DNA from: a bacterium
GTDB taxonomy: Bacteria > Electryoneota > Electryoneia > Electryoneales > Electryoneaceae
DNA length: 64,000 nucleotides
Reading direction: 5' to 3'
Assembly: GCA_020444265.1 (NCBI GenBank)
Contig: JAHLLH010000002.1
Location: 671,033-735,032, forward strand
Shown here one piece after another: positions 42,859 through 50,735 of this stretch. Positions within the stretch are counted from its first letter, which is position 1. Every line of letters begins with the position of its first letter. The notes under the pieces are model-generated. The model did not search any database. It was not told the DNA's origin and saw only the letters and a program-made list of their open reading frames with translations. The position numbers were made by a program, and so were the translations under genes.

Positions 42859-44673
42859 TCATGGTTCGGGGTAGAAGTCTTCGTTGTCTTCGTTTAAGGG
42901 TTCGCCGATAGCCTCGAGCTGCTGTTCGAGCTGAATCGCCCCTTCCACCTTTGCGAGTTGGTCGGGGTGTTCGAGCAGCCATTTGCCGAGGCTGATGGCC
43001 TGATTGCGCTCGTCCATCATTTGTGTCATTTCGCCGGAACGTGGATCCCGGATGTAGTGCAGGTAGCCTGCAAGGTCGAGGTGGCCCATTTGCAGTAGGT
43101 TGGCCCCACGGTCCTCCGTTCGGGCCGCCTGAACGGCGGCATCGATGTCAAAACGGACGTTCAGGTCGTACCGTAGCGGGGTGGCCCATCGCTGGAAGAG
43201 GAAGGGTGAGTCTTCTTTGACAGTCACGTCTTCCGGCATCACGCCGAGGGTCATGGAGGAGCGCTTCTTTTCGCCGTTCTGGTCGTCCACGATGCGCACT
43301 TTTTTCGGGTAGGGGATTTTGCGCTGGATCAGCTCGACCCCGAGGGCGCCCTGATGGTCGATGAAGCCCTGGAAGTTTTCCTCGTAGGGAGAGATGACCT
43401 TGATGGCCGCTGATTGCAGCCGGGCCACGGTCACGCCTGGTGTGTTGGCCCCAGGGGCAACACCGGTAGCGGCTTCGCTGATGGTGGACTGCATCTCGAG
43501 GAACTGAAGTAGCATGTTGGCTAGATCGACAAGCCCCTGGGCGCGGTTGGGGAACTCGAGGATGTCACTCGAGTTTTTCAGCTCTTCGCCCAGGTTGTCA
43601 TGGATCGCGATTTGGCCTTTTTTAATGGCTCGCCGGACGGAGAGCGGGAGTTTGTCGCGGAAGCGGGCAATGAACGAGTTGCTCCGGCTGCCAGCATCCA
43701 ACGCCTGGCTGACGGCCCCCGAAATAGCATCCTGTAATTCGCGCAGGTGGTCGCCGAGGCCGACTGCGCCTTCGGTGTCTTCCTCTTCTGCGTCGAAGGT
43801 GAAGAGGCTCCAGATGGAGTGCTGCAAGCCGGTGGGGCGGTCTTCCAGGATGGTGGTGCCATCGGTTTCCCCACCAAGCATGATCGAGGTCAAACGCCAG
43901 TAGCCCTTTTGTCCGAGCAGGTCCACGGCAGTGAGGTCATCCCGATCAGTTTCGGGAATGGACTCGATGTCTTTATCCTGGATAACGAGGGGCTCGTCAT
44001 TGAAGTAGATCTTTTCGCCATCTGCGGGGCACCACCACTCGACCTCTGCGATGGTCGCCTCGTTCTTGCGTTTCTTCTCCCCGCGGAGCTCGCGGTAAGT
44101 GTTGCTGACGGGGAGCTCACGTCGATAGCGGGACTTCGCGACATCCCGGTCCATCTTCATGAAGTGAACAACGAACCGTCGATCAGAGAAGTCGGGCTCA
44201 TCCGCATCCGGGTCCACGGTGAAGCTGAGCGGACTGACCCGTTGCACTCGGAGGTTGCCTTGCTCGTCCACGGAGGAGCGTGTCCCACCGAGACCGTGCA
44301 TCACCCCGTCAAACATTGCCTCAAAAGCGGAGGGCCAGAATTTGGCTTCCTTGAAGAGGACATCGAGGCCGAGTTTGAACTGGCCCGCGTGCTCCTGATC
44401 CTCTTCTCCGATCGGGTCAACATCGATGTCCCGCTCGGCTCGTTTGATGAGGCCAAACAGGGCGTTGACGAACCAGCGCGTAACTCCGAGGCTGACCCAC
44501 AGTTTCTCATCCTCAAGCCCTTTGGGCCGTCCACGCGAGAGGTACCGTCGATAGTTCTCGCGGTAGCGTTCCGCAAAGCGGCTCTGCTGGCGGGCATCCT
44601 TTGCCTTGGTCACCATGTCTGTGACATAGCGAGCGAGATCATCCCGCTGTTTGGGATCGTGCTTGAAGTCCAT
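42859..44673 (-). CDS. Portal protein
   Basis: 604 aa. It follows TerL with a one-base gap. Typical portal features: an N-terminal helical clip-side region (AERYRENYRRYLSRGR), an alpha/beta stem-wing region (VQRVSPLSFTVDPDADEPDFSDRRFVVHFMKMDRD), a membrane-free helical crown, and SAATGVAPGANTPGVTVARLQSAAIKVISPYEENFQGFIDH, characteristic of podovirus-type portals. It forms the dodecameric DNA channel of the head. Confidence 0.78.
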   Translation of the reverse strand: MDFKHDPKQRDDLARYVTDMVTKAKDARQQSRFAERYRENYRRYLSRGRPKGLEDEKLWVSLGVTRWFVNALFGLIKRAERDIDVDPIGEEDQEHAGQFKLGLDVLFKEAKFWPSAFEAMFDGVMHGLGGTRSSVDEQGNLRVQRVSPLSFTVDPDADEPDFSDRRFVVHFMKMDRDVAKSRYRRELPVSNTYRELRGEKKRKNEATIAEVEWWCPADGEKIYFNDEPLVIQDKDIESIPETDRDDLTAVDLLGQKGYWRLTSIMLGGETDGTTILEDRPTGLQHSIWSLFTFDAEEEDTEGAVGLGDHLRELQDAISGAVSQALDAGSRSNSFIARFRDKLPLSVRRAIKKGQIAIHDNLGEELKNSSDILEFPNRAQGLVDLANMLLQFLEMQSTISEAATGVAPGANTPGVTVARLQSAAIKVISPYEENFQGFIDHQGALGVELIQRKIPYPKKVRIVDDQNGEKKRSSMTLGVMPEDVTVKEDSPFLFQRWATPLRYDLNVRFDIDAAVQAARTEDRGANLLQMGHLDLAGYLHYIRDPRSGEMTQMMDERNQAISLGKWLLEHPDQLAKVEGAIQLEQQLEAIGEPLNEDNEDFYPEP

Positions 44674-44674
44674 A

Positions 44675-46480
44675 TCAGTCTCCCATTGTCACGTTCATGC
44701 GGTTTGCGAAGGGGTTGCCGGTGTCGATATCGTCATCCTCGTCCTCGTAGGTGTCTCGGGCGGCAGACGAAGTATCCACGTAGGGAGTGAAACCTGCAAT
44801 GGATTCGAATTGAACGGCATCGAGCAAGTCCCATTCCCCGGAGTTGGCCGGGTTGAAGGGGAAGTTTTCATAGGCGCGGAGAAGGTCCTGGCGCAGGTCG
44901 TGGACGGTGTCATCCCAGGTGCGGTGATAGGTGATGATCCCTTTGGGCGGGATGAGGTAGCCATGACGTTCGGTGCGGGCGACCATCGAGTAAATACGTC
45001 CGGGCTTGGAGCCTGGGTTGTCTTCCCTTTTGAAGCCGGTCAGGCGTGTGCCGATGGTAAAGCCGGGATCCTCTTTCTTCATCTCCAGCTCGTACTCGTT
45101 GAGCTGGAGTTTGAGTGCTTCGAGGTCACCATTCTGGAAACCGAAGGCCTCCCATGCAACTCGTCCCTCGCGGAAGATGGCCGGGTGTTTTTTCATCAGG
45201 CCGGTGGCAGCTTTGGCGCGTGCGGATGGGGTGGTCAGCTTGTCCACCAGGCCATCCACGATGTAGCGGTGACCGGTGGACGTGCGGTAGATGACAACCA
45301 GGGCGGTGAAGTCGGATTTTAACGTTTTCGATGTCGCAGGGTCACAGGTTAGTGTGATAGCTGCTACATCAGGCAGCTGCTCCCATGTGCCGAGCCACTC
45401 GGTTGCGAAAGCACGATCACTAGGGGAGTGTGGCTCAAGCTCATATTGTGTTGCGTAAAGTTCTGGACCCTCGATACGTCGCCGTTCATCAAGAAAAACA
45501 GGTGTGTATTTCTTCGGGAAGAAGGAGACGCGAGTGCCGTCATTCTGCACCACTTCGGCGGGAGCTTTCAAGATGCGGAAACGCTGTCCATCTGGCAGGT
45601 CTTTTAATTCTTCTTTGAAGAAGTTGTAAATGTCGAAACGGTGCCATCTGGTCATCTTAGCTGCGATGCGTGCGCCTGGCTCATCAGCAATGGAATAGAG
45701 GGCGCGGATGTGGCGCTCCACGATAGCCAGCCAGTTGACCGCTACCTCGGGATTGCGGAGTTTCCCCTCGTCATACATATCGTCAATGTTCAGCTTGGTA
45801 ACGTGGGAGCCGATTTGAGACGCGCCAGGGGCTGTAACCATGAAGGAGGGTTCTTTCCTGATGACCCGTCTCGATGCAAGCGTCATTTCCTGATCGTTCC
45901 AGGGAGTTCCCTTTTGAGGCCCGAAGAAATGGCGAACCTCGCTGGACACAAGCTTGCCCTGTAGTTCGGTGATGTATTTGGCCCCAAAGCCGAGATCGAT
46001 TGCGGTGAGCAGGATGCGCTCGTTGTCCGGATCAGCGAGGAGGTCTCGTGCATCCTGGGCGATGGAAAGGGTGGTTTTAAAGCATCCGCGTGCTACCCAA
46101 AGGCCCGTGCGAGGATAGCCTCCCGGCCATGCTTCCATGAGTTGAACGGCCTCTTCGTCACTGCTTTCCGGCAGGATACCCCACTCCATCAGAGGCAGGA
46201 TGACGTTGCGATGAGGCTCGTCTTCAAGCCTGGTGTAGTTGAGGATGTACTTGCTCAGGAAGAAGAGGTTGTCTACGCCTCGTTTCAGGCAGTATTCGGC
46301 AATGGTGTCGCGGTTTTCATGGGTCACGCGTTCATCGCTGGTGATACCCCACACGGCAGCCGCCTGGTAGATGTGCTCGACCTGGTTGATGTGCTCCATG
46401 TCGGCGGAGATGGCGGCGAGCTCTTGCTGGATTTTACCCAGGTCGCGGAGCTCGCGGTCGGTGCGCGGGATCCGGCTCAT
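44675..46480 (-). CDS. Terminase large subunit
   Basis: 601 aa packaging motor. N-terminal ATPase: the P-loop is VARGCFKTT (129-137), a non-classical form as in many terminases, and Walker B LNIDDMYDE (about 230-237). C-terminal RNase H-like nuclease: LTCDPATSKTLKSDFTALVV with the first catalytic Asp, VAWEAFGF with an acidic residue, and EWDLLDAVQF with the last Asp. It overlaps the small-subunit gene by ATGA. Mu-type phages package by headful from integrated copies, so host DNA next to the prophage would be co-packaged. Confidence 0.88.
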   Translation of the reverse strand: MSRIPRTDRELRDLGKIQQELAAISADMEHINQVEHIYQAAAVWGITSDERVTHENRDTIAEYCLKRGVDNLFFLSKYILNYTRLEDEPHRNVILPLMEWGILPESSDEEAVQLMEAWPGGYPRTGLWVARGCFKTTLSIAQDARDLLADPDNERILLTAIDLGFGAKYITELQGKLVSSEVRHFFGPQKGTPWNDQEMTLASRRVIRKEPSFMVTAPGASQIGSHVTKLNIDDMYDEGKLRNPEVAVNWLAIVERHIRALYSIADEPGARIAAKMTRWHRFDIYNFFKEELKDLPDGQRFRILKAPAEVVQNDGTRVSFFPKKYTPVFLDERRRIEGPELYATQYELEPHSPSDRAFATEWLGTWEQLPDVAAITLTCDPATSKTLKSDFTALVVIYRTSTGHRYIVDGLVDKLTTPSARAKAATGLMKKHPAIFREGRVAWEAFGFQNGDLEALKLQLNEYELEMKKEDPGFTIGTRLTGFKREDNPGSKPGRIYSMVARTERHGYLIPPKGIITYHRTWDDTVHDLRQDLLRAYENFPFNPANSGEWDLLDAVQFESIAGFTPYVDTSSAARDTYEDEDDDIDTGNPFANRMNVTMGD

Positions 46481-47022
46481 ACCTTGTACCTCTCGACAAT
46501 GAAATCAAAGAGGTTTTGCACTTCCGGGCGCAGGGCGGCTGCCAGCTGAGTGCGGTTGTAGGTCTGAGCGTAGAGGACAATACCTTGCAGGGTGGCCATG
46601 ACGATGGCACGGAACTGCGGCCCTGCCTTGATGCGGGTGCGTCCCGACTCGAGCTTTGCGAGGGTATCGGCTAGACTCTTGAGTTTCTCGTCATCCTGCG
46701 CGATGGTTGCTTTTTTGACCTGTTCGGCCAGGTAGGCAATCCCGCCCGCAAAAGCCTCGTCCAGCTCGAGGGGGGTCTGGTTCCACTCGGCCCGTCGAAG
46801 ATCCCAGGTACGCTCCTTCTTCCAGCGGTAGAGCTGGCCGGAAGAGGGAGGCGGGATGTCCTGCTCAGCCGGTGGGTACTTTTTGTGCAGGAATTCCAGG
46901 ATACTGGAGACTTTCATCCGGCCACGGACAAACAGGTCCTCGGCCTCGTTCCCATAGAGCGGCCATTGCTCACCCTTGGGGATGAGGTTGAGGATGCGGT
47001 TGCTGTTGTCCTTGCTGGCCAC
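46477..47022 (-). CDS. Terminase small subunit (probable)
   Basis: 181 aa. An N-terminal HTH (GRMKVSSILEFLHKKYPPAEQDIPPPSSGQLYRWKKERTWDLRRAEW) would bind the packaging start; the C-terminal helices would oligomerise. GTG at 47022 is chosen because AGGAGG lies 6 bases upstream; the ATG ten codons earlier overlaps the previous gene. Assignment rests on the HTH and on direct 4-base overlap with TerL. Confidence 0.7.
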   Translation of the reverse strand: MASKDNSNRILNLIPKGEQWPLYGNEAEDLFVRGRMKVSSILEFLHKKYPPAEQDIPPPSSGQLYRWKKERTWDLRRAEWNQTPLELDEAFAGGIAYLAEQVKKATIAQDDEKLKSLADTLAKLESGRTRIKAGPQFRAIVMATLQGIVLYAQTYNRTQLAAALRPEVQNLFDFIVERYKV

Positions 47023-47032
47023 AGTGGGCCTC

Positions 47033-47584
47033 CTAGTCGTTGAGGCCTTCACTCAGGCCGATGACGAGGGCACGCATGCGGATGAAGACCTGCTCGCGCA
47101 TGGCATCCCACGACTCTTTTCCGAACTGACCGGCACCGAAAGCATCGATGGTGTCTCGCCACTGACGGCCCAGCGCTTCAACGTCCTCGGTTGCCGCGAG
47201 CTCGTTGAGCAGAATCGGCAGGTATTGGGTGGCGGCCAGGTAGATGAGGCGCTCTTTCAGGGTGTCGCCGACCTGGCCATACTTGAGCGCCTGGTCGATG
47301 GTGATCAGGGCGCTTTCGGGGGTCGGGCCGGAGCGCTGGATGGCCTCGAGCAGGATGTTGTCGTTGCTAGCCTTGACTTGCTCGGACTTCGCCTGGGCAT
47401 CGCGCAGGGCGATGGCAACCAGGCCGCCGAGGGCGGTGGTGGCCGCCTGGGCGAGGGTGACGCCACCAGTGGCATAGGCGCCCGCAGCGGTGACAATCAG
47501 CGTGCTGGCGGTTGCAAAGGTTTTGGTTTTTGCGACACGTGCGAAGAAGTCGCGGATGGAGTCGAGCAAGGTTCGTTTTCCCAT
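47033..47584 (-). CDS. Membrane protein, holin candidate
   Basis: 183 aa. Two hydrophobic segments within residues about 18-60 (TFATASTLIVTAAGAYATGGVTLAQAATTALGGLVAIAL) follow a short basic start (MGKRTLLDSIRDFFARVAKTK); the rest is a soluble helical domain (NDNILLEAIQRSGPTPESALITIDQALKYGQ...). GAGGTACACC precedes ATG 47584. With the next gene upstream it forms a pair of membrane proteins before the terminase genes, the usual place of holins in Mu-like phages. It is long for a holin. Confidence 0.5.
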   Translation of the reverse strand: MGKRTLLDSIRDFFARVAKTKTFATASTLIVTAAGAYATGGVTLAQAATTALGGLVAIALRDAQAKSEQVKASNDNILLEAIQRSGPTPESALITIDQALKYGQVGDTLKERLIYLAATQYLPILLNELAATEDVEALGRQWRDTIDAFGAGQFGKESWDAMREQVFIRMRALVIGLSEGLND

Positions 47585-47592
47585 GGTGTACC

Positions 47593-47913
47593 TCAGTGTG
47601 GTAGTCCGAGCGAGATGGCGATGGCGGTGGCCGATAAACCGGCGAGGATGGTGAAGACGCGCATGACGATTTCCCACGTGCGAGACCGTCTCGTCTTGAC
47701 GACTTCCACCTCGCGCTCCGCTCTTGCCTGTTCCTTTTCCTGTAGCCTTCTGACCTGCTCGCTGAGTCCAGGCTCCCCATTGCCAACGATGTAATGGGTG
47801 AGCTGGTCAAGCTTTTCCTCAAGGCGTCCTTGCCCTGCCCGAGTTTCCTTGCGGAAGTCGGTGAGTTGAACCTCTACGGCGGTGACTCGTTCTGCGGTGG
47901 TTTGCGCTCCCAC
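47593..47913 (-). CDS. C-terminally anchored coiled-coil protein (holin/XhlA-like)
   Basis: 106 aa. A coiled coil (ERVTAVEVQLTDFRKETRAGQGRLEEKLDQLTHYI...QVRRLQEKEQARAEREVEVVKTRRSR) ends in one membrane segment (VMRVFTILAGLSATAIAISLG) near the C-terminus. This plan resembles XhlA-type hemolysin-enhancing/holin partners. The start is GTG at 47913 with GGAGAG upstream. The gene stops 8 bases before the next membrane protein, so the two may act together in lysis. Confidence 0.55.
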   Translation of the reverse strand: MGAQTTAERVTAVEVQLTDFRKETRAGQGRLEEKLDQLTHYIVGNGEPGLSEQVRRLQEKEQARAEREVEVVKTRRSRTWEIVMRVFTILAGLSATAIAISLGLPH

Positions 47914-47934
47914 AATCTCTCCAGGTTGGGAACG

Positions 47935-47972
47935 GCACCCGCCTCGCTCTTCGGGATACGAGGCGGGTGCCT
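47935..47972. other. Strong hairpin upstream of the lysis-type genes
   Basis: GGCACCCGCCTCG pairs with CGAGGCGGGTGCC (13 bp perfect) around a 12-base loop, in a 190-base spacer. A second stem (AACCCACC...GGCGGGTT, about 48027-48047) and four imperfect tandem GTGAGGAnn units (about 48051-48088) follow. The block may separate the middle and late parts of the operon. Confidence 0.5.
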
Positions 47973-48106
47973 CGGCAGGGACAGGCTCGGGCTGGACTCC
48001 CGAGGGACATGCCTAAAAACGGAAAACCCACCGAGGTGGCGGGTTACACGGTGAGGACTGTGAGGATGGTGAGGATTATGAGGATTGCGGCTCTCCTGGC
48101 TCTCTT

Positions 48107-48373
48107 TCACTCCGCGATGGTGCGGGGGCCGTGGTAGAGGTATCGTTTCAGCTCATTGCCGATGATTTTGAAGTTGGCTTTTTTCTCGGTACCGAAGTCC
48201 TGGGCGGCGAGGGAGCCATCATGGCAAAGGCGCAGGATTTTGCTCGCTTTGAACGGCAGGAATCGTGTGGCCTCGCGAACGGTGTACCATGCTTTCCCGT
48301 CGATCTCATCGACAAGGTCATCGAGCAGGTTATCCATAGGCTCGTTGGGGTCGAAGAGGTCACGCTGGCTCAT
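48107..48373 (-). CDS. Excisionase/MerR-type winged-helix protein
   Basis: 88 aa. WYTVREATRFLPFKASKILRLCHDGSLAAQDFGTEKKANFKIIGNELKRYL is a typical helix-turn-helix with wing as in excisionase-like (HTH_17) DNA-binding proteins. In Mu the late gene activator Mor/C is encoded near this point; this protein is a candidate late regulator, but it is not a Mor/C homologue. It overlaps the preceding gene by ATGA and is followed by a hairpin-rich spacer. Confidence 0.65.
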   Translation of the reverse strand: MSQRDLFDPNEPMDNLLDDLVDEIDGKAWYTVREATRFLPFKASKILRLCHDGSLAAQDFGTEKKANFKIIGNELKRYLYHGPRTIAE

Positions 48374-48870
48374 CGACGTGCCCTCCTGCGGCGGTGCGGG
48401 CGGGGTTTCCCTTTGCCGCTGTCCCTGTCGAAATACCAGGTCCGTTGCTTGCGCCGGTAGGACTCAAGGATGGGCAGGATTTTGCGCAGTTCACTGCTAT
48501 CAGGCGGGAAGTCCCAGGAGGTCTCAGTGCCCCCTCGTTCCTTCCGGATCAGAGCGAGGACGCGGTTGGGAGTCCAATCGATGTCGTGGGCGATTTCGAC
48601 CATGCGGCACAGCTGGTCAGATGCGCCGGGGATCCCGTCCAGGATGACATCCCATTCCCTTCTTAGCTGTTTCCTGCGTTCCGCAGCGATTTGCTTAATG
48701 CGGTTGAGGAGGGTTTGGGCCAGGCCATCCGGCAAGGCAGAGAGGGAGAAGACGCCATCGTTGAGCTCCGCGCAAATGGCACGGATTTCATCGGTGCGCT
48801 GCGGCCCTTTCAGCTCCGGCCATGCGCCAATGGCATGACCGAATATTTTCTTGCGGATGGCCTGGTCCAT
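48370..48870 (-). CDS. Mu gp16/GemA-like protein (weak)
   Basis: 166 aa, basic. The C-terminal part, DIDWTPNRVLALIRKERGG...WDFPPDSSELRKILPILESYRRKQ, has the helix pattern of the GemA/gp16 (DUF1018) C-terminus, and it occupies the same relative place as Mu gp16. The end is very basic (GKGKPRPHRRRRARR). The similarity is weak, so gp16 identity is tentative. Confidence 0.45.
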   Translation of the reverse strand: MDQAIRKKIFGHAIGAWPELKGPQRTDEIRAICAELNDGVFSLSALPDGLAQTLLNRIKQIAAERRKQLRREWDVILDGIPGASDQLCRMVEIAHDIDWTPNRVLALIRKERGGTETSWDFPPDSSELRKILPILESYRRKQRTWYFDRDSGKGKPRPHRRRRARR

Positions 48871-48873
48871 GGG

Positions 48874-49647
48874 TCAACTCGCGTTCTGGAGTTTGCTGTT
48901 GTCGATGCGGATGTTGAGCACCTTCGCCTTGCGCTCATTCAAGGTCTGACCCTTGGTAATAGCAAGGTCGATCGTGAAGCCCTCGAAGCGGTTGGTGCCG
49001 TCCTGAAAGTGCATGGCACCACCCCTCTCGGTGATCCAGATGCCCAGCTGGTCAGTCATCTGTTTGATGGCCGTCTCCATGCCTTTAACCGTGTCCTTGT
49101 CGAGCTGCTGAGTATTGATAGCATTCTGCATCTCGACGGCGGTCTTGGCTGCGGTCTCTGCGCTGGTCAGGTCGGTCACCTTGTAGATATCGGGATCGAT
49201 TGTGCCTGCCGGAAGGGGTGCAGCGGCCTGCTGGATGGCATCGTTCTGGCCCTCGTCCGGGATGGTTTTGGCGGCCATCTCGCTGAGATGTTCGACGTGG
49301 ACCTCGAGCTTTTTCTTGGCTTCCAGCAGGGAGTTATTCAGGTTGGTAACGTTGTCGAGGGTCGTCTTCACCTCAGCGGCATTGTAGAGGATGAGCTCGA
49401 CAGACATGTCGAGGTTGCGGAGTCGTTCCACGAAGGGCGTGAGGTCGGTTTCACTGGGATTGTGCAACTTGGCGACTTCCTCGAGAACGGCATGAAACTC
49501 GTTGAATGTGGCGGCGCGGATATCGCTGCCCTGGACGGTGCCCTCGTTGTTGGCAGGCTTTTGGGCCTGTTTGGCCGGGGCGGCCTTCTTCGGGGTGGCT
49601 TTCTTCGCGGCGGGTTTTTTGCCGCCTTTTGCTTGTGCTGCTGGCAT
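48874..49647 (-). CDS. Coiled-coil protein with histone H1-like N-terminus
   Basis: 257 aa. Residues 1-33 (AKGGKKPAAKKATPKKAAPAK and onward) are a Lys/Ala/Pro-rich tail as in H1/AlgP-type DNA-compacting proteins. The remainder is helical (VELILYNAAEVKTTLDNVTNLNNSLLEAKKKLEVHVEHLSEMAAKT) with a beta C-terminus (AMHFQDGTNRFEGFTIDLAITKG). It could bind or shield phage DNA; Mu Gam (DNA-end protection) is in a comparable region but is not similar. A dyad element lies just upstream at 49699-49739. Confidence 0.6.
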   Translation of the reverse strand: MPAAQAKGGKKPAAKKATPKKAAPAKQAQKPANNEGTVQGSDIRAATFNEFHAVLEEVAKLHNPSETDLTPFVERLRNLDMSVELILYNAAEVKTTLDNVTNLNNSLLEAKKKLEVHVEHLSEMAAKTIPDEGQNDAIQQAAAPLPAGTIDPDIYKVTDLTSAETAAKTAVEMQNAINTQQLDKDTVKGMETAIKQMTDQLGIWITERGGAMHFQDGTNRFEGFTIDLAITKGQTLNERKAKVLNIRIDNSKLQNAS

Positions 49648-49698
49648 GGTGTTCTCCTGGTTGTGGGGGTGGGTGTTGTGTCCTGTGTATCAGGGATG

Positions 49699-49739
49699 GT
49701 GACAGTTACTCCAAACCTCAACGGCCTGGTAACTGTCAC
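49699..49739 (-). promoter_or_regulatory. Dyad element, copy 2
   Basis: GTGACAGTTAC (49699-49709) and GTAACTGTCAC (49729-49739) are exact inverted copies around 19 bases. The interior (CTCCAAACCTCAACGGCCTG) aligns with that of copy 1 at 39973-40014 (TCTTAAACGTCAAAACCTTG). It overlaps the last bases of the DUF3164 gene and precedes the H1-like gene by about 50 bases. Confidence 0.5.
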
Positions 49740-50404
49740 GTCTGTCGTTTCTGTCTACGTTCTTCCTTCCGTCGCTCGAGCAGGCCTTCGACCACCTCGG
49801 CGGTGTGGAACCAGTTGACGGGCAGCTCGGTCCAGGGCTCGTCGATGGAGGTCCGTGCCCAATAGCGAATGGACAGCCGTTTCTCGGACGTCTCAACGGC
49901 TTGCTGGAGCAACTCCTGGGCATCGACGAGCAGCGGGTTGGTGTAGCTGCCCGCGAGGAAGTCGTGAACCCCTCGGGTATAACTGAGCCGGTCCCCTCGT
50001 GCCTGGAAAATCGTGGTCAGGAAGCTGACCAGTTCTTCGAGTTCGGGCACCGCTTCGGCCTTGGCGGTGGCTTCATCGATGAAGCGGTCCACCAGGGTTT
50101 TGGCCTGTTCGGCGAGCTCGGGATTCAGCTTTTTACTGCTGCCGACGTTGAGCTGGATGCGGAAGAGGCCATCCTCGCTGTCGAAAGACTTGCCTTCGGT
50201 CGGTTTCCGGTTGGGCAGCGCCTCGAAATACTGGTCGCGCCCTTCGACCAGCTCAGCGACGAGGTCGGCCTGTTCACGGATGAGCTTCTGAGTCCGTTCG
50301 AACATGGTCGCGCCCTTCTTGGCAAGGCGTTGGGCATTGCGTGCCAGCTTTTCTGCCTGTTTCCGTGCGGCGCGGATTTCGGGGGTTTCGTTGGGTGTCC
50401 TCAT
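49736..50404 (-). CDS. DUF3164-family Mu-like phage protein
   Basis: 222 aa. The plan matches DUF3164, found in Mu-like phages between B and gp16: a helical N-terminus (IREQADLVAELVEGRDQYFEALP), a strand block (FDSEDGLFRIQLNVGSSKKLNPELAEQAKTLVDRFIDEAT) and the end RLSIRYWARTSIDEPWTELPVNWF. Function unknown. ATG 50404 has GGGGAGG upstream and overlaps the 36-codon gene by ATGA. Confidence 0.65.
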   Translation of the reverse strand: MRTPNETPEIRAARKQAEKLARNAQRLAKKGATMFERTQKLIREQADLVAELVEGRDQYFEALPNRKPTEGKSFDSEDGLFRIQLNVGSSKKLNPELAEQAKTLVDRFIDEATAKAEAVPELEELVSFLTTIFQARGDRLSYTRGVHDFLAGSYTNPLLVDAQELLQQAVETSEKRLSIRYWARTSIDEPWTELPVNWFHTAEVVEGLLERRKEERRQKRQT

Positions 50405-50511
50405 GGTGTACCTCCCCGGTGGTCGCGTCCGGCCCGGCACAGTTTCCAGGCGTAGAACACGGAAAAGGCGACCACCAGCGCGACACCAATCATCTGTGTG
50501 ATGGGGCTCAT
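50401..50511 (-). CDS. 36-aa membrane protein
   Basis: MSPITQMIGVALVVAFSVFY then AWKLCRAGRDHRGGTP: one membrane segment (about 5-21) and a basic tail. AGGAGAACCAGCC is the ribosome site. It overlaps the genes on both sides by ATGA, which is strong evidence that so short a frame is translated. Function unknown; small single-pass proteins in this region could regulate lysis or exclusion. Confidence 0.7.
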   Translation of the reverse strand: MSPITQMIGVALVVAFSVFYAWKLCRAGRDHRGGTP

Positions 50512-50735
50512 GGCTGGTTCTCCTGTTCGTGAATGAGGTTTGCGTATTCCATGACGATCAAAAACGGGTCCGCGTGCACGGGGCGGCCTGCCGTGGCGAG
50601 GGGGTCCAGCATGTCATCCGTGCGGTAGCTCGCGATAAGGTCCAGGGCATGCAGCAGCCGTGCCTCGCGGGCGGTTTGCTGATTGATGCCATCGGCATAG
50701 GCCTGTTGCTCGTCGTCGAAGGAAAAGCGGTTCAC
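50508..50735 (-). CDS. Phage protein, unknown
   Basis: 75 aa, acidic and helical (FDDEQQAYADGINQQTAREARLLHALDLIASYRTDDML). Not recognised. It overlaps both neighbours by ATGA (methyltransferase upstream, 36-aa gene downstream). Confidence 0.65.
   Translation of the reverse strand: MNRFSFDDEQQAYADGINQQTAREARLLHALDLIASYRTDDMLDPLATAGRPVHADPFLIVMEYANLIHEQENQP

Noticed and set aside
40676-42874. + strand ORF of 732 codons opposite capsid and scaffold genes
   Set aside because: It spans two convincing minus-strand genes and their spacer; its composition is typical of an antisense shadow.
47874-48110. Minus-strand ORF of 78 codons starting GTG and overlapping the stop at 48107
   Set aside because: Its start encodes NPHNPHHPHSPH from the tandem GTGAGGAnn repeats, it runs through two hairpins and into the next gene, and it has no ribosome site; it looks like a chance frame.
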